From the NCBI GenBank assembly GCA_000389735.1, contig APJY01000001.1:771064-835063 (forward strand): a stretch of 64,000 bases of DNA, written 5' to 3'. Every line of letters starts with the position of its first letter. The first letter of the stretch is position 1. Positions 33,126 to 42,878 of this stretch are shown one piece after another. The notes below the pieces were generated by a model. It saw only the letters and a list, made by a program, of their open reading frames with translations. It made no database searches and was not told the DNA's origin. The stretch comes from Sulfolobales archaeon Acd1 (GTDB lineage Archaea > Thermoproteota > Thermoprotei_A > Sulfolobales > Sulfolobaceae). The position numbers and the translations under genes are program-made.

Positions 33126-34283
33126 GTGGCGAAGAGGATCATCATAGCCGGAGGCAACATCGCCGGAACGATAGTCGCCAACAGGCTCGCCCAGAAGTTG
33201 GACGAGGAGCTGAATAAAGGCGAGGTCGAGATAGTGGTCCTGAACAAGTCTGAAGAACACGTTTACCTCCCTGGGCAGTTACTGATGGCGTTCGGCCTCG
33301 AGACTCCCGGCGAGCTGGTAAGGAAGGAGAGGAGCCTCCTGGACAGGAGGATAAAGTTCCTCCACGGGGACGCGGGGACAATGACGAAGATCGACGTGGA
33401 GAACAGACAGGTAATCACCGCTGACGGTAAGCCTCACAAGTACGATTACCTAGTGATATCCACGGGCGTCGAATACACCTGGGAAGAAGTACCGGGTTAT
33501 AAAGAGGCCTCCCTAACTCCCTACGAGTTCGACTCCGCCCTGAAGATGAGGGAAGCCCTTGAGAACTTCCAGGGCGGAACGGTCGTGATAAACGTCGCCA
33601 AGCTGCCTCACAGGTGTCCGGTGGCCCCCATAGAGACGACCCTGATGCTTGACGATTACCTTAGGAAGAGGGGCCTCAGGGAGAAGACGAGGATAGTTTA
33701 CACTTACCCAGTAGAGGGGGTGTTCGCGAGACCCATAACCAACAAAATGATGAAGGGGATCTTCGAGCAGAGGGGCATAGAGGTACACTCGCCCTTCAAC
33801 GTTACCTCCGTCAATCCGAACGAGAAAATAATCGAGTCCCAAGAGGGTGAGAAGATAAAGTTCGACATGCTTATCGCGGTGCCACCCAACCAGGGCGCTA
33901 AGGTGATAGGCGACTCAGGGATAGGCGACAGGAGGAGGTGGGTTCCCACAGACAAACTGACGTTGAGGATGAAGAATCACTCCGACGTTTATGTGATAGG
34001 CGACGCCACCGACCTCCCCGTTTCCAAGGCCGGATCGACGGCCGATTTCGAGTCCTACGTGGTCGCGAACAACTTGGCCAACGACATTAAGGGCAACCTG
34101 GGAGTGAAACACTACGGAGGAGACGTACTCTGCTACATAGCCACCGGCACAGATCAGGCCACATACATTAGGTTCAGTTACACGATGAACGAAAGCCCGC
34201 CTCCGCCCTCCTATATACACTGGTGGGGCAAGGTAATGTACAACAAGATGTACTGGACCGTCACGGCCAAGGCGAACATCTGA
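33126..34283 (+). CDS. Sulfide:quinone reductase-like flavoprotein
   Basis: This SQR/flavocytochrome c-type protein has about 385 residues. The FAD site is [17 protein letters not shown], with a second motif [16 protein letters not shown]. Counting from the alternative GTG at 33117, cysteines 167 (LPHRCPVAP) and 339 (DVLCYIATG) match the two redox cysteines of SQR, so sulfide oxidation to polysulfide with quinone reduction is likely. The C-terminal [14 protein letters not shown] stretch is aromatic and amphipathic and could attach it to the membrane. The GTG at 33126 has GGTG a few bases before it; 33117 is also possible. It lies in one operon with the TusA-like and repeat-protein genes. Confidence 0.88.
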   Translation: MAKRIIIAGGNIAGTIVANRLAQKLDEELNKGEVEIVVLNKSEEHVYLPGQLLMAFGLETPGELVRKERSLLDRRIKFLHGDAGTMTKIDVENRQVITADGKPHKYDYLVISTGVEYTWEEVPGYKEASLTPYEFDSALKMREALENFQGGTVVINVAKLPHRCPVAPIETTLMLDDYLRKRGLREKTRIVYTYPVEGVFARPITNKMMKGIFEQRGIEVHSPFNVTSVNPNEKIIESQEGEKIKFDMLIAVPPNQGAKVIGDSGIGDRRRWVPTDKLTLRMKNHSDVYVIGDATDLPVSKAGSTADFESYVVANNLANDIKGNLGVKHYGGDVLCYIATGTDQATYIRFSYTMNESPPPPSYIHWWGKVMYNKMYWTVTAKANI

Positions 34284-34346
34284 GTTTTCCGTTTTTCATC
34301 CAAAAAGGGGTGAAGCCTCCTGACCCAACAGCTTGACGTCGACAAG

Positions 34347-35222
34347 TTGATAGCCAAGATAGACGAGAAGAAGATGGAGGAGCTAGGCAGGTTCTTGGAC
34401 AACATCTCGGTAGCCAACGACCTTTTGGAGAAGCTGAGGGAGCTCGAGCTCAGCGGGGCATTAGACGCGGGCCTCAACATGGCCTATACCGCCAAGGTCC
34501 TGAAGGACATGCTTAACGAGGAGGCCGTCGAGAAGCTGGGAAAAATGGCTTCCAACGCTATGGAACTAATGTCTTCGTTCAACGAGTCGAATCTGGAGAG
34601 CCTTAAAGCATTGGTCTCTCGACTCAACGTCGCGAACAGGCTGTTAGAAAAGGTCGAGGTCTTAGAGTCTACCGGGGCCCTAGACGCGGCTCTGAACTTG
34701 GCTTACGTCACTAAGACGTTTAAGGACATGCTGAACGACGAGGCACTGGATAAACTAGGTAAAATGGCCTCAAACGCCCTTGAGCTGGCCAGCTCGTTGG
34801 ACTCAACCTCAGTGGAGGCCCTTAAAGGCGTCATAAGGAGGGCCGACACGCTGGAAAGGCTCGTCGCGAGACTGGAAGATTTAGATAGGACTGGGACTCT
34901 TGACGTCCTCGTGAACCTGGCCTACGGTGCTAGAAGCCTGAAGGACATGCTAAACGACGAGGCTTTGGGTGCGATCTCCAAATTCGTCTCCATAGTCATC
35001 GAGTCTTATCCTGCGGTTAACGAGTTCCTGGAGATCGCCATGAGCGATGTCGCTCAGAAGGTGATGAGGGCGGTCGCCTCGGAAGAGACCGCGAAAGCGT
35101 TAGAGAGCCCACCGCAGGTTAAATTGGGCAACCTCCTGAAATGGCTCTCGGATCCCGAGGTTCAGAGGGGCCTCGGGGTCTTAATGATACTGCTCAAGGC
35201 GATAGGTAAACAGTTCTCGTGA
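34347..35222 (+). CDS. Three-repeat DUF1641-like helical protein
   Basis: The protein has no cysteine and is made of three tandem repeats of about 73 residues (about 22-94, 95-167, 168-236), each holding a GALDA-type start, a LKDMLN(E/D)EA motif and KxASNA-type helix; the third is diverged. The repeats are plain even at the DNA level. A C-terminal DUF1641-like tail ends it. The first usual start is TTG 34347, which gives 291 residues. However, a GGGGTGA Shine-Dalgarno site at 34306-34312 points to CTG 34320 (LTQQLDVDK), adding nine residues. It follows the SQR gene by about 60 bp, so the two act together by inference. Confidence 0.82.
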   Translation: MIAKIDEKKMEELGRFLDNISVANDLLEKLRELELSGALDAGLNMAYTAKVLKDMLNEEAVEKLGKMASNAMELMSSFNESNLESLKALVSRLNVANRLLEKVEVLESTGALDAALNLAYVTKTFKDMLNDEALDKLGKMASNALELASSLDSTSVEALKGVIRRADTLERLVARLEDLDRTGTLDVLVNLAYGARSLKDMLNDEALGAISKFVSIVIESYPAVNEFLEIAMSDVAQKVMRAVASEETAKALESPPQVKLGNLLKWLSDPEVQRGLGVLMILLKAIGKQFS

Positions 35223-35520
<298 letters not shown>

Positions 35521-35552
35521 AATTATTTCTCATACGCTTAACGATATAAAGC

Positions 35553-36872
35553 TTAACGACCTCGGCCTCTAAGCGCTATTGCTACTAGGAGGGTCAACAG
35601 GGCAGCTAAGGAGTATCCCACCACGGGATATATCATGTATACGTTCACAGCTGCCTGGGAGTTCCGCTGGCCCGTAGGGTAAACTTTATGGCTGGACTGT
35701 GACGGGAAGCTCAAGTTCGCCCACTTTAGGGACTTCAGCTTATTTAACAACTCGTTAGTCGCGTTGTTGAAGTAATTTGACGAGGAACTCCCCTTCACGC
35801 TGACGGCGAAGGACGGAAGCACGGACGAGTTGCCTGGGTAGTAAGCTAGGACCACCGAGCCGTTGTACCTAAACGATATTTCCCCCGATGAGTTCGTGTA
35901 GCCCACGAATACGGGTTTAACCAGGGAGATCTGCGTTCCGTTCCCATTCATCGATACTTGAAGGGAGGGCGAATAGACCTCAATCTCTTGTCCCTTGAGG
36001 GGCTCTCCATCCGCGCAGAGCCTCGCTACCCAAAGGTCGGACCCTACTCTTTTTAACGAGAGGCTTGAAGGGTGCGGCCACAGGAGGTAGTTATCGCTGA
36101 AGTTGCCGAGGAGGGCTACGCCCTCAAGCCCTAAGGGGCTAGTCACGTTGAAGCCGAAGGCGCCTTCGCCCGTCGATAGGCCTTTGCTGATAGCTATTGG
36201 GGGCGCCACCGCGGTACCGTTGTGGCTTAAGTAAAACAAGGAGGAGTTACCCTCCAGGTAAAGGTAAGCTACAGACCCCCCTCCTGAGCCGCCTATCACC
36301 AACTCAGCGTCCGCTGGTAGACCGTTCACTAGACCCCCTATCTGGAAGGTCGAATTGCGTAAGGGTAAGAACGTAAAGTTACTGATCCCGTTGACCCAAT
36401 AGGATAGCCTGATCCCTTCCGAGCTGGAGCTGACGTTTAGGAACACGCGCAGGGGGAGGCTGGTCAAGAAAGGTTTTCCCAGGCCTACGTAGACCGCCAG
36501 ACCGTCGTAAGCTGTATAGTTTTCCAGCGGTAAGGTGGAGCCGCTGACGTTCCACACGTTTATCACCGGCGTCACGTTCACCTCGTTTCCTACCACGCTG
36601 ATTAGGAGGACGTCCTGAACCCAGAGTCCGTCTGTCGTGTAAACGTTGAGCTGAACGCTGAAGGAATTGCTGTCTAAGAAAGTTCCGTTCCTAAAGTATT
36701 CACCGTAGACCTTGACTACCGATAAATTCATCCAACCGAAGACCTGAGTAGTATAAACGGGATTGAAAGAATACTCCGCTATCCCCCTAGAGAGGGCGTA
36801 GGTCCCCGAGAACGAGACGGCAGGGGTAGCGAGGACTAGAAACGCTATAAAAACTAGCGTTACGATTCTCAT
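35553..36872 (-). CDS. Thermopsin-like secreted glycoprotein, membrane-anchored
   Basis: From the ATG at 36872 the product has about 439 residues. It has a signal peptide (RIVTLVFIAFLVLATPAVSF), a large extracellular region dense in N-x-S/T sequons and a C-terminal membrane anchor before RGRGR. The start of the mature region (GIAEYSFNP, VYTTQVFG, FSVQLNVYTTDGLWVQDV, NVWNVSG) resembles the thermopsin (A5) protease family, but no catalytic residues can be assigned. A CGCTTAAAAG TATA box about 27 bp upstream supports this ATG over the GTG 54 bp earlier. It follows the UppP-like gene. Confidence 0.8.
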   Translation of the reverse strand: MRIVTLVFIAFLVLATPAVSFSGTYALSRGIAEYSFNPVYTTQVFGWMNLSVVKVYGEYFRNGTFLDSNSFSVQLNVYTTDGLWVQDVLLISVVGNEVNVTPVINVWNVSGSTLPLENYTAYDGLAVYVGLGKPFLTSLPLRVFLNVSSSSEGIRLSYWVNGISNFTFLPLRNSTFQIGGLVNGLPADAELVIGGSGGGSVAYLYLEGNSSLFYLSHNGTAVAPPIAISKGLSTGEGAFGFNVTSPLGLEGVALLGNFSDNYLLWPHPSSLSLKRVGSDLWVARLCADGEPLKGQEIEVYSPSLQVSMNGNGTQISLVKPVFVGYTNSSGEISFRYNGSVVLAYYPGNSSVLPSFAVSVKGSSSSNYFNNATNELLNKLKSLKWANLSFPSQSSHKVYPTGQRNSQAAVNVYMIYPVVGYSLAALLTLLVAIALRGRGR

Positions 36873-36922
36873 CGCTTCGACGGAGATCCTCTCCTTGACT
36901 TTTAAGCGCGTTCCAAAGCCGC

Positions 36923-37759
36923 TCACGAGAGCGTCGCGTTCGCCGCGGCGAGGTTGCTGTAGTTCGCGATTATAATGAGGCTCCCCGCGATGGCTAACGC
37001 GCCCAGGACGAAGTCGATGACGTATATTTTCGTCCTCTTGGCCACCTTCAGCAAGGCCCCGATGACCAGGAGCCCTGTAACGAAGGCGGTCAACACGGCG
37101 AGTACGAGGCCCTCGGGAGTCAGCTGGGAGGCCACTGAGCCTATTTGGTGCCTGGTGAAGACCAAAGTGGCTCCGAAGGCCCCTAAGGCTGCCGGTATGT
37201 AGGCCAGGTATGAGTACCTGAAGGCGTCCTCTGGGGAGTAGCCCAGCAGCAACATCGTCGAGACGGTCATCCCGCTCCTGCTCACTCCCGGCAGGGCCGC
37301 TAGGCCTTGCATCGCACCGATAATTATCATGTCCCTCAGGTTCATCTCCCTGAAGGTCTTCTCCCTCCTCTTCTCTCTGGAAATCATGATGTAAATCCCG
37401 TCGCCGATCAGGATAAGCCCTAAAGCAAGCATCGGGTAGCCCACGTTGTACGCGCCTGAGAGAGCCTTCTCGCTAAGGAGGAAAAGGGGGACTCCAACGA
37501 ATCCGGTGACCGCGGTGACCACGACGAGGTAAGTCAACAGCTTCCTGTCCCTGAAGACCCTAAGCACGTCCCTCCAGAAGTACGTCGCCGCTGAGCCTAT
37601 CGACCCTATTTCCATGAACAGCCCGAAGGCGTAGGCCGTGGCTACCGAAACGTTTAGGAGTAGAGTGGAGACGAGCAGCACCTGAGTCTTGCTGCTTATG
37701 GGCAACCACTCCGAAAAGCCCTGAACGACGCCGATAACTACTGGGTCTAACGCGTTCAT
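36923..37759 (-). CDS. uppP: UppP/BacA-like polyprenyl-diphosphate phosphatase
   Basis: The 278-residue multi-pass protein has both BacA signatures, VQGFSEWLPISSKTQ near the N-terminus and LPGVSRSGMTVSTM in the middle, on a pseudo-twofold membrane fold of about 8 helices. In bacteria it dephosphorylates undecaprenyl diphosphate. In archaea the likely substrate is the dolichol diphosphate left after AglB transfers its glycan (AglB at 54-56 kb). The thermopsin-like gene follows in the same direction with its own promoter. Confidence 0.92.
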   Translation of the reverse strand: MNALDPVVIGVVQGFSEWLPISSKTQVLLVSTLLLNVSVATAYAFGLFMEIGSIGSAATYFWRDVLRVFRDRKLLTYLVVVTAVTGFVGVPLFLLSEKALSGAYNVGYPMLALGLILIGDGIYIMISREKRREKTFREMNLRDMIIIGAMQGLAALPGVSRSGMTVSTMLLLGYSPEDAFRYSYLAYIPAALGAFGATLVFTRHQIGSVASQLTPEGLVLAVLTAFVTGLLVIGALLKVAKRTKIYVIDFVLGALAIAGSLIIIANYSNLAAANATLS

Positions 37760-37816
37760 TGTGCACCGCTTTCAAGCTAACGGTTATGTAAGTTTAACCG
37801 TGACGGTCCCATTTCC

Positions 37817-38638
37817 TCACTCAGTTCTATTAATGAGTGACGCCATTATCGATGACAGAGCAAAGAAAACCGAAAGGGTCACTAAGTGGCTCACGTACGC
37901 TCCCTCGGGGCTCGGTATCAGGTAGGAGTAACACGCCAGGAATACGGCGATCACGCCGATACCCAACGCTACAATGCTTTTCTGTTTCATCCAAGCGTCA
38001 ATAAGTAGGAGCGTAACGGTTACGAAAAACGTCGCGTAAAGAGTCACGATAAAAACGATAGGAACAGCACCAGAGCTAGCGTAGATCATCAATAAAGAGA
38101 ACGTAAAGATCAGGGCGTTGAGCGCTATTACGATCAACCTGGAAAGCCCTCTTAACGGAGCCGAAACGACGGGGGCGAAGAGCGTTGACACCCCGAATCC
38201 TGAGGTGCCAGTAACTATTCTATCGGTCAGTAAATATACAGAACTAACGTAAATATAACTCGATAATAAAGGCGTTAAAACAGAAAAGATAATCACGCTT
38301 TTAATTTTCTTGCCTCGGCTAGCCATCGCGAAAGTCCCCACAAACGAAAAGAGCGAATACAGAACCACGCCCAGCACGAAGTTGTACAAGAACCCCGTTA
38401 GGGGACTGGGGTACGCGAAGTCCTCAATGGGGTTGAAGGGGGAAGTGGCTACGAGCAAGCCTTCGTAAGCCTGGGAGGCGTTGAGTGGAAGCCCCTCGAG
38501 GGAGGCGTTTAAGATTTCGTTGAAGTACGGGAGGTCTATCAGAAACGTTACTGCGTAGAGGATCGCGTAAACTACCACGAACTTTACCCAGATCTTGAGG
38601 ACCTCGTGAAGCTCGCCCAATCCGTCCTCCTGTTTCAT
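37817..38638 (-). CDS. Polytopic membrane protein, unknown
   Basis: The 273-residue protein has about seven predicted membrane segments (for example near 15-37, 85-108, 116-137, 163-186, 190-213, 222-240, 248-266). One loop after the third carries GTSGFGVS and a late segment begins with SHLV. A serine in GxSG and a late histidine recall rhomboid proteases, but the spacing (about 100 residues) is larger than usual and other marks are absent, so I do not assign it. The first loop has an N-glycosylation sequon. ATG start; lone gene. Confidence 0.65.
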   Translation of the reverse strand: MKQEDGLGELHEVLKIWVKFVVVYAILYAVTFLIDLPYFNEILNASLEGLPLNASQAYEGLLVATSPFNPIEDFAYPSPLTGFLYNFVLGVVLYSLFSFVGTFAMASRGKKIKSVIIFSVLTPLLSSYIYVSSVYLLTDRIVTGTSGFGVSTLFAPVVSAPLRGLSRLIVIALNALIFTFSLLMIYASSGAVPIVFIVTLYATFFVTVTLLLIDAWMKQKSIVALGIGVIAVFLACYSYLIPSPEGAYVSHLVTLSVFFALSSIMASLINRTE

Positions 38639-38721
38639 AAGTAGTTCTAATAAGCGGGGTTAGCAGGCCTTCTGCTACCTAGTCCCTTATAAGCGGTTAA
38701 GGGGGTTTAATATCTCCAATC

Positions 38722-39084
38722 GTGAGGGGCCTTTTAGTTCTGCTGATAGTCGTAATCATCGGGATTCTCGCCTATTCTACAGGTCTCTTCGGGCTGGCCA
38801 GCGGGAAGATAACGTTAGCTCACCTGTTTAACGAAACGATAACGGTGAGCTCCTCGGCCCAGGCCACCGTTTACAGGGAGGTGACTCTGCCAGAACCAGG
38901 ACTCGTGAACATAACGGTGATTTCGGGGAACCCCGTGAGCGTGAACGTGATCAACGGAACTAAAGCAGTCGATTTGGGACACGGAGAGCGCGTGAGCGCT
39001 GAGCTCAACCTAGCTCAGGACTTCTTCCTGGTCATAAAGGACCTGAACTCGACCGCCACGGTGTATGTAGTCGAACAGTATTGA
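38722..39084 (+). CDS. Small membrane-anchored exported protein
   Basis: The 120-residue protein has one N-terminal hydrophobic segment (LLVLLIVVIIGILAYSTGLFG) followed by a beta-rich extracellular domain with several N-x-S/T sites (NETITV, NITVIS, NGTKAV, NSTATV). No family is recognised. It starts on GTG. Its stop overlaps the TTG start of the downstream SDR by 4 bp. Confidence 0.7.
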   Translation: MRGLLVLLIVVIIGILAYSTGLFGLASGKITLAHLFNETITVSSSAQATVYREVTLPEPGLVNITVISGNPVSVNVINGTKAVDLGHGERVSAELNLAQDFFLVIKDLNSTATVYVVEQY

Positions 39085-39896
39085 GGTTACGGTTAGTCTC
39101 AAAAGGGACGTGTTTTTCTTCGTTACGCGAGTTGGCCTCGGAAGGTAAGGTAGCCGTTGTAACGGGGAGCTCTAAGGGTATAGGGCTCGCGACCGTTAGG
39201 CTGTTAAAGGAGAAGGGGTTCGTCACGATAGGCGTCTCTAGGTCAGGGGGAGGCGAGGCTCACGAGGAACTCAGGGCGGACGTGTCTTCGAAGGAAGAAG
39301 TGAGAAGAGTCGTGGATTACGTCGTCTCCAAGTACGGGAGGATCGACGTGCTGGTCAACAACGCGGGTTTCGGAGTCTACGGCTATTTCTGGGAGACGCC
39401 GCTGGACGAGGAGGAGTATGAGGTGAGGACGTTACTGTTGGGAGTGATCTACTTCACCAAGTCGGTCCTCCCCCTGATGTTGAGGAGGAACTACGGCGCG
39501 ATCGTCAACGTGGTCTCGGAGGCAGCCTACGTTTCCATGCCCACCCTATTGGTGTACTCCTCCGCTAAGGCCGCGGTGGCCCACTTCACTAACGGCCTTT
39601 GGGCCTCGCTTAAAGGCACTAACGTGAAGGTCTCCGGCGTCTACCCCGGCCCCGTCAAGACCGACTTCACCTCTCACCCTTCGTTCAAGAACACGGAGCC
39701 CAAGTTCAACATTCTCGCCGTTCCCCCTGAGAGGGTCGCTAAGGCCGTATGGAAGGCCATAAGGACGGGCAAGAGGGAAATTTACGTTCCCTCCAAGCTC
39801 CTGATAGAGCCGTACTTCCTGAAGCTGGCCTTGAGCCTCCAATCCCTGACATACTTCGTTCAGAGGAGTATATATGGCAAAAAAGTAATATTTTAG
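39081..39896 (+). CDS. Short-chain dehydrogenase/reductase
   Basis: This 271-residue SDR has the full classical set: cofactor site VVTGSSKGIGLATV, NNAGFGVYG and the Ser/Tyr/Lys triad in VSEAAYVS ... LVYSSAKAAV. The C-terminal YFLKLALSLQSLTYFVQ is hydrophobic, so membrane association or a lipid-type substrate is possible. The TTG at 39081 overlaps the previous stop; a second TTG at 39132 would start just before the Rossmann strand and is an equal candidate. The substrate is unknown. Confidence 0.85.
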   Translation: MRLRLVSKGTCFSSLRELASEGKVAVVTGSSKGIGLATVRLLKEKGFVTIGVSRSGGGEAHEELRADVSSKEEVRRVVDYVVSKYGRIDVLVNNAGFGVYGYFWETPLDEEEYEVRTLLLGVIYFTKSVLPLMLRRNYGAIVNVVSEAAYVSMPTLLVYSSAKAAVAHFTNGLWASLKGTNVKVSGVYPGPVKTDFTSHPSFKNTEPKFNILAVPPERVAKAVWKAIRTGKREIYVPSKLLIEPYFLKLALSLQSLTYFVQRSIYGKKVIF

Positions 39897-39914
39897 GAGA
39901 TTCCAAACAAGCGC

Positions 39915-40679
39915 GTGAGGCTTTACTCTTACGTAATGGTCGCCCTACTCGTGCTACCCACGTTCTCAGTGATATTTTACGGTCTGTTATGGAACAGCCC
40001 GTCGATAGTCGACGTTATGCTCACGCCTGTAGTTCTAACGTTGGTCGCCTCAGGGTTGGCCGCCCTTTGCCTAAGCCTAGTCCTGACCCCCGTGGCCTTC
40101 TACCTTTCGATGAGACCGAACGCGGTCTTGGAGGCCTTAGTAGACGTGCCGGCCTCGGTTCCCCACCCGGTTATGGGCATAGGCATATTGCTCCTGTTCT
40201 CCGAATACACGCCGATCGGTCAGTTAGCAAGCAGCCTAGGTTTGAACATCTTTGACACCTTCTTGGGTCTGCTCCTCGCCCTCGTAACGGTCAGCGCACC
40301 GGTTTACGTTAGGTCGATGAGGGAGGCCTTCTCGGCCTTGCCTAAAGAGCAGTTCGAGGCCTTCTCTACCCTCGGTTTCGGCCTATGGAGGCAGTTCGTT
40401 AACGTCGCGTTGCCTCAGGTCAAAGCCTCGGTTCTCAACTCGGCCTTAACGGCCATGGGAAGGGCGATCAGCGAGTTCGGCTCCGTGGCCATAGTGGCGT
40501 ACTACGTCCTAACACCCCCCTTCAACGGCGCGAAGTACGCCTCCGTCATGATATACGACATCTTCTCGTATCAGGGCCTTCAGGCCGCCGTGGCCGCTTC
40601 GGCCATCCTAATCGCGGTCGGGCTGTTGGTCTCGACCGCCGCCAGGGCTGTGATCTTTTTAAAACGAATGAAGCAATAG
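39915..40679 (+). CDS. ABC transporter permease (molybdate/tungstate type), orphan
   Basis: The 254-residue inner-membrane permease has about six helices and the cytoplasmic EAA loop EAFSTLGFGLWRQFVNVALP followed by GRAISEFGSVAIVA, as in ModB/WtpB. It probably starts on GTG at 39915, 18 bp after the SDR. No ATPase or binding-protein gene lies nearby, which is unusual, so it must pair with components encoded elsewhere or be a remnant of a system. The substrate assignment rests on the family only. Confidence 0.85.
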   Translation: MRLYSYVMVALLVLPTFSVIFYGLLWNSPSIVDVMLTPVVLTLVASGLAALCLSLVLTPVAFYLSMRPNAVLEALVDVPASVPHPVMGIGILLLFSEYTPIGQLASSLGLNIFDTFLGLLLALVTVSAPVYVRSMREAFSALPKEQFEAFSTLGFGLWRQFVNVALPQVKASVLNSALTAMGRAISEFGSVAIVAYYVLTPPFNGAKYASVMIYDIFSYQGLQAAVAASAILIAVGLLVSTAARAVIFLKRMKQ

Positions 40680-40690
40680 CTTGCGTACTA

Positions 40691-42811
40691 ATGAGGAAGA
40701 AGCTCCCTGTGATATTACTCGTTTCTTTGATAATCGGCTTATCGTTCAGCGTTACAGCTTCCGCCTACTATACGGTATACGTGAACCTCGACAGCGTAGG
40801 ACAGCTGCCTCAACCCATCTACGCCGCCGGCGCAGTATACTTCAACGGCTCAATATACTTGATTGGAGGTGAGGGAAACAACGGGATACTCAACACGGTA
40901 TACGTTTACCACAACGGCACTTGGCAAAAGGGTCCCCAACTGCCCTTCGCCCTAGTCTTCCCCTCAGTGGTCGTGTGTGACGGCACAATTTTCGTCATAG
41001 GGGGGCAGAACTCTTCGGGAATCTCCCCCTACGTTCTGAAGTTAGTAAACGGGTCCTGGCAAGTGGTTTCGAGGTTCATGCCCGTGCCTGTATACGCGGC
41101 GGCAGCCTTCTCTTACGGCGGTAAGATATACGTAATTGGAGGCTTTAACGGGACCGTGAGCGCGTTCTACTACCCTCCTTCCAATAAAATACAGGTCTTC
41201 GATCCAAAGACCAACACTTGGAGCGTAATTGGAGAGTCCCCGGTGCCTTTCGCGGGGGCGGACTATTACTTCAACGGGTCCGCACTATTCGTCACAGGAG
41301 GCTACATAGGCTATAGCTCATACGGCTCTGAGACCCTTCTCTATTATCCGGAAACGAACAAGTGGGTTGAGCTACCCAACGCGCCTGCCTCAGCTAGCTA
41401 CGGCTCCGTGGCCTTCGTTAACGGGGTTTATGTCGTTGTGGGCGGTTACGTGCTCTACCAAGGTAGCGCGATGCCTGGAGCGATCCTCATCTTTAACGGG
41501 ACTAACTGGACGGTTAGCCAGCAGCAGGAGCAGTACCCCACTTCGTTCGCCTCCTCGGTTCAGATCGGCTCGAAGCTAGTAATCATCGGAGGGTTGGGCT
41601 CTCAGAACCTGCCTTCCGATAAGGTTCAGGTTTACAGCTTTCACTTCCCGCCACTAGTGCCCGTCATATCCTCGATCAAGCCCATACCTAACGGGTTCAC
41701 GATCTCTTGGGCCGACGTCAACGCGACGGGCTACATAATTTACGTCTACCAGAACGGGACGTTAGTCACGACATACACGGTGGGCAACGTGACTTCAGCT
41801 ACTGTGACGGGTCTAGAGAACGGCGTGATTTATCAGGTGACGATTCAAGCGTTCAATAGCTACGGCTTCAGCCCCATGTCGGTGCCTGTGGAGGTCACGC
41901 CCCAAGCGGCCCCCTTACAGCCCATAGTGAAGGTGAAAGTCGGCGACAGGAACGCGACCGTCACGTGGAGCGTGCCTTCCAACGGAGCGGAAGTTCTGGG
42001 GTACTACGTTACTCTGGTGTCCCAAACGGGCGTAGTTCAATCCCTCAATTTACCCCCAAGTTACTCCTCTTACACGTTCACGGGCCTCGAGCCGAAAGTC
42101 CGATATTACGTGGAGGTTTTAGCCTACAACCAGGCCGGCAACAGCACCCCCGGCTCGGCCTACTTCTACGTTCTGGCGCCTCCCTCCATCAATTTCACCT
42201 CCGTCGTTAAGACGCCTAACTACTTCACCGTATCGTGGAACACGACTTACCCCGCCAACTTTACGGTTTACGTTTACAAGGGTAACGAACTGTTGTTGGA
42301 GAAGTACGTCGGCCAAAACGCTTCCTTTACCTATCAAGCCCCCTTCGGCATCTACAACGTGACTGTCATGGCGGTTAATCCCGCGGGGCATGCAGTAAGT
42401 AGCGTCAAAGTGGTCTATTACTTACAGCCTTCACCTCCTAACGTAAGCGTAGAGGTCACACCTCGTGGGCTCGTGTTTCACGTCAGTAGCGACTACGCCG
42501 TGAATTACTCCGTTTATTACAACGGCGTGGAGCTCGGCTCGAGCGATAATGGGACGATTTTGATCCGTCAGCCCATATTGAGCGGCGCTGAGGAGTACTA
42601 CGTGGTTGCTTCAAACCCCGCGGGTTCCTCGATAACTAGGGTGAATCTGACCGTCCTGCAGTCCTCATACACAGTTACGGTGAAGACTTATCAAGGATTA
42701 GCGTTCGTTCCGGAAAGGTTCAGCCTCCCGCAAGTGGGGGCGTGGGCGTTCCTGGGAATCCTGATCCTCTTGGGAACAGCGATAGGCTACGTTGCGGCTA
42801 CGAGGAGTTGA
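40691..42811 (+). CDS. Kelch-repeat and fibronectin-III surface protein
   Basis: This 706-residue exported protein has a signal peptide (LLVSLIIGLSFSVTASA), then kelch beta-propeller repeats from about 35 to 315 (YLIGGEGNNG, FVIGGQNSSG, YVIGGFNGTV, FVTGGYIGYSS, VVVGGYVLY, VIIGGLGSQN). About four fibronectin-type-III domains follow (starts near 320, 406, 496, 580), then a C-terminal membrane anchor (about 681-703). Dozens of N-x-S/T sites suggest heavy glycosylation by AglB. It probably mediates surface binding or adhesion; the ligand is not visible. The gene begins 11 bp after the permease stop. Confidence 0.88.
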   Translation: MRKKLPVILLVSLIIGLSFSVTASAYYTVYVNLDSVGQLPQPIYAAGAVYFNGSIYLIGGEGNNGILNTVYVYHNGTWQKGPQLPFALVFPSVVVCDGTIFVIGGQNSSGISPYVLKLVNGSWQVVSRFMPVPVYAAAAFSYGGKIYVIGGFNGTVSAFYYPPSNKIQVFDPKTNTWSVIGESPVPFAGADYYFNGSALFVTGGYIGYSSYGSETLLYYPETNKWVELPNAPASASYGSVAFVNGVYVVVGGYVLYQGSAMPGAILIFNGTNWTVSQQQEQYPTSFASSVQIGSKLVIIGGLGSQNLPSDKVQVYSFHFPPLVPVISSIKPIPNGFTISWADVNATGYIIYVYQNGTLVTTYTVGNVTSATVTGLENGVIYQVTIQAFNSYGFSPMSVPVEVTPQAAPLQPIVKVKVGDRNATVTWSVPSNGAEVLGYYVTLVSQTGVVQSLNLPPSYSSYTFTGLEPKVRYYVEVLAYNQAGNSTPGSAYFYVLAPPSINFTSVVKTPNYFTVSWNTTYPANFTVYVYKGNELLLEKYVGQNASFTYQAPFGIYNVTVMAVNPAGHAVSSVKVVYYLQPSPPNVSVEVTPRGLVFHVSSDYAVNYSVYYNGVELGSSDNGTILIRQPILSGAEEYYVVASNPAGSSITRVNLTVLQSSYTVTVKTYQGLAFVPERFSLPQVGAWAFLGILILLGTAIGYVAATRS

Positions 42812-42878
42812 TTTCAAGTTATCCGTCCTATTTGTTTTCATTTATACTTCAAATAATTCGGCTTTCGAACGGTCAAGA

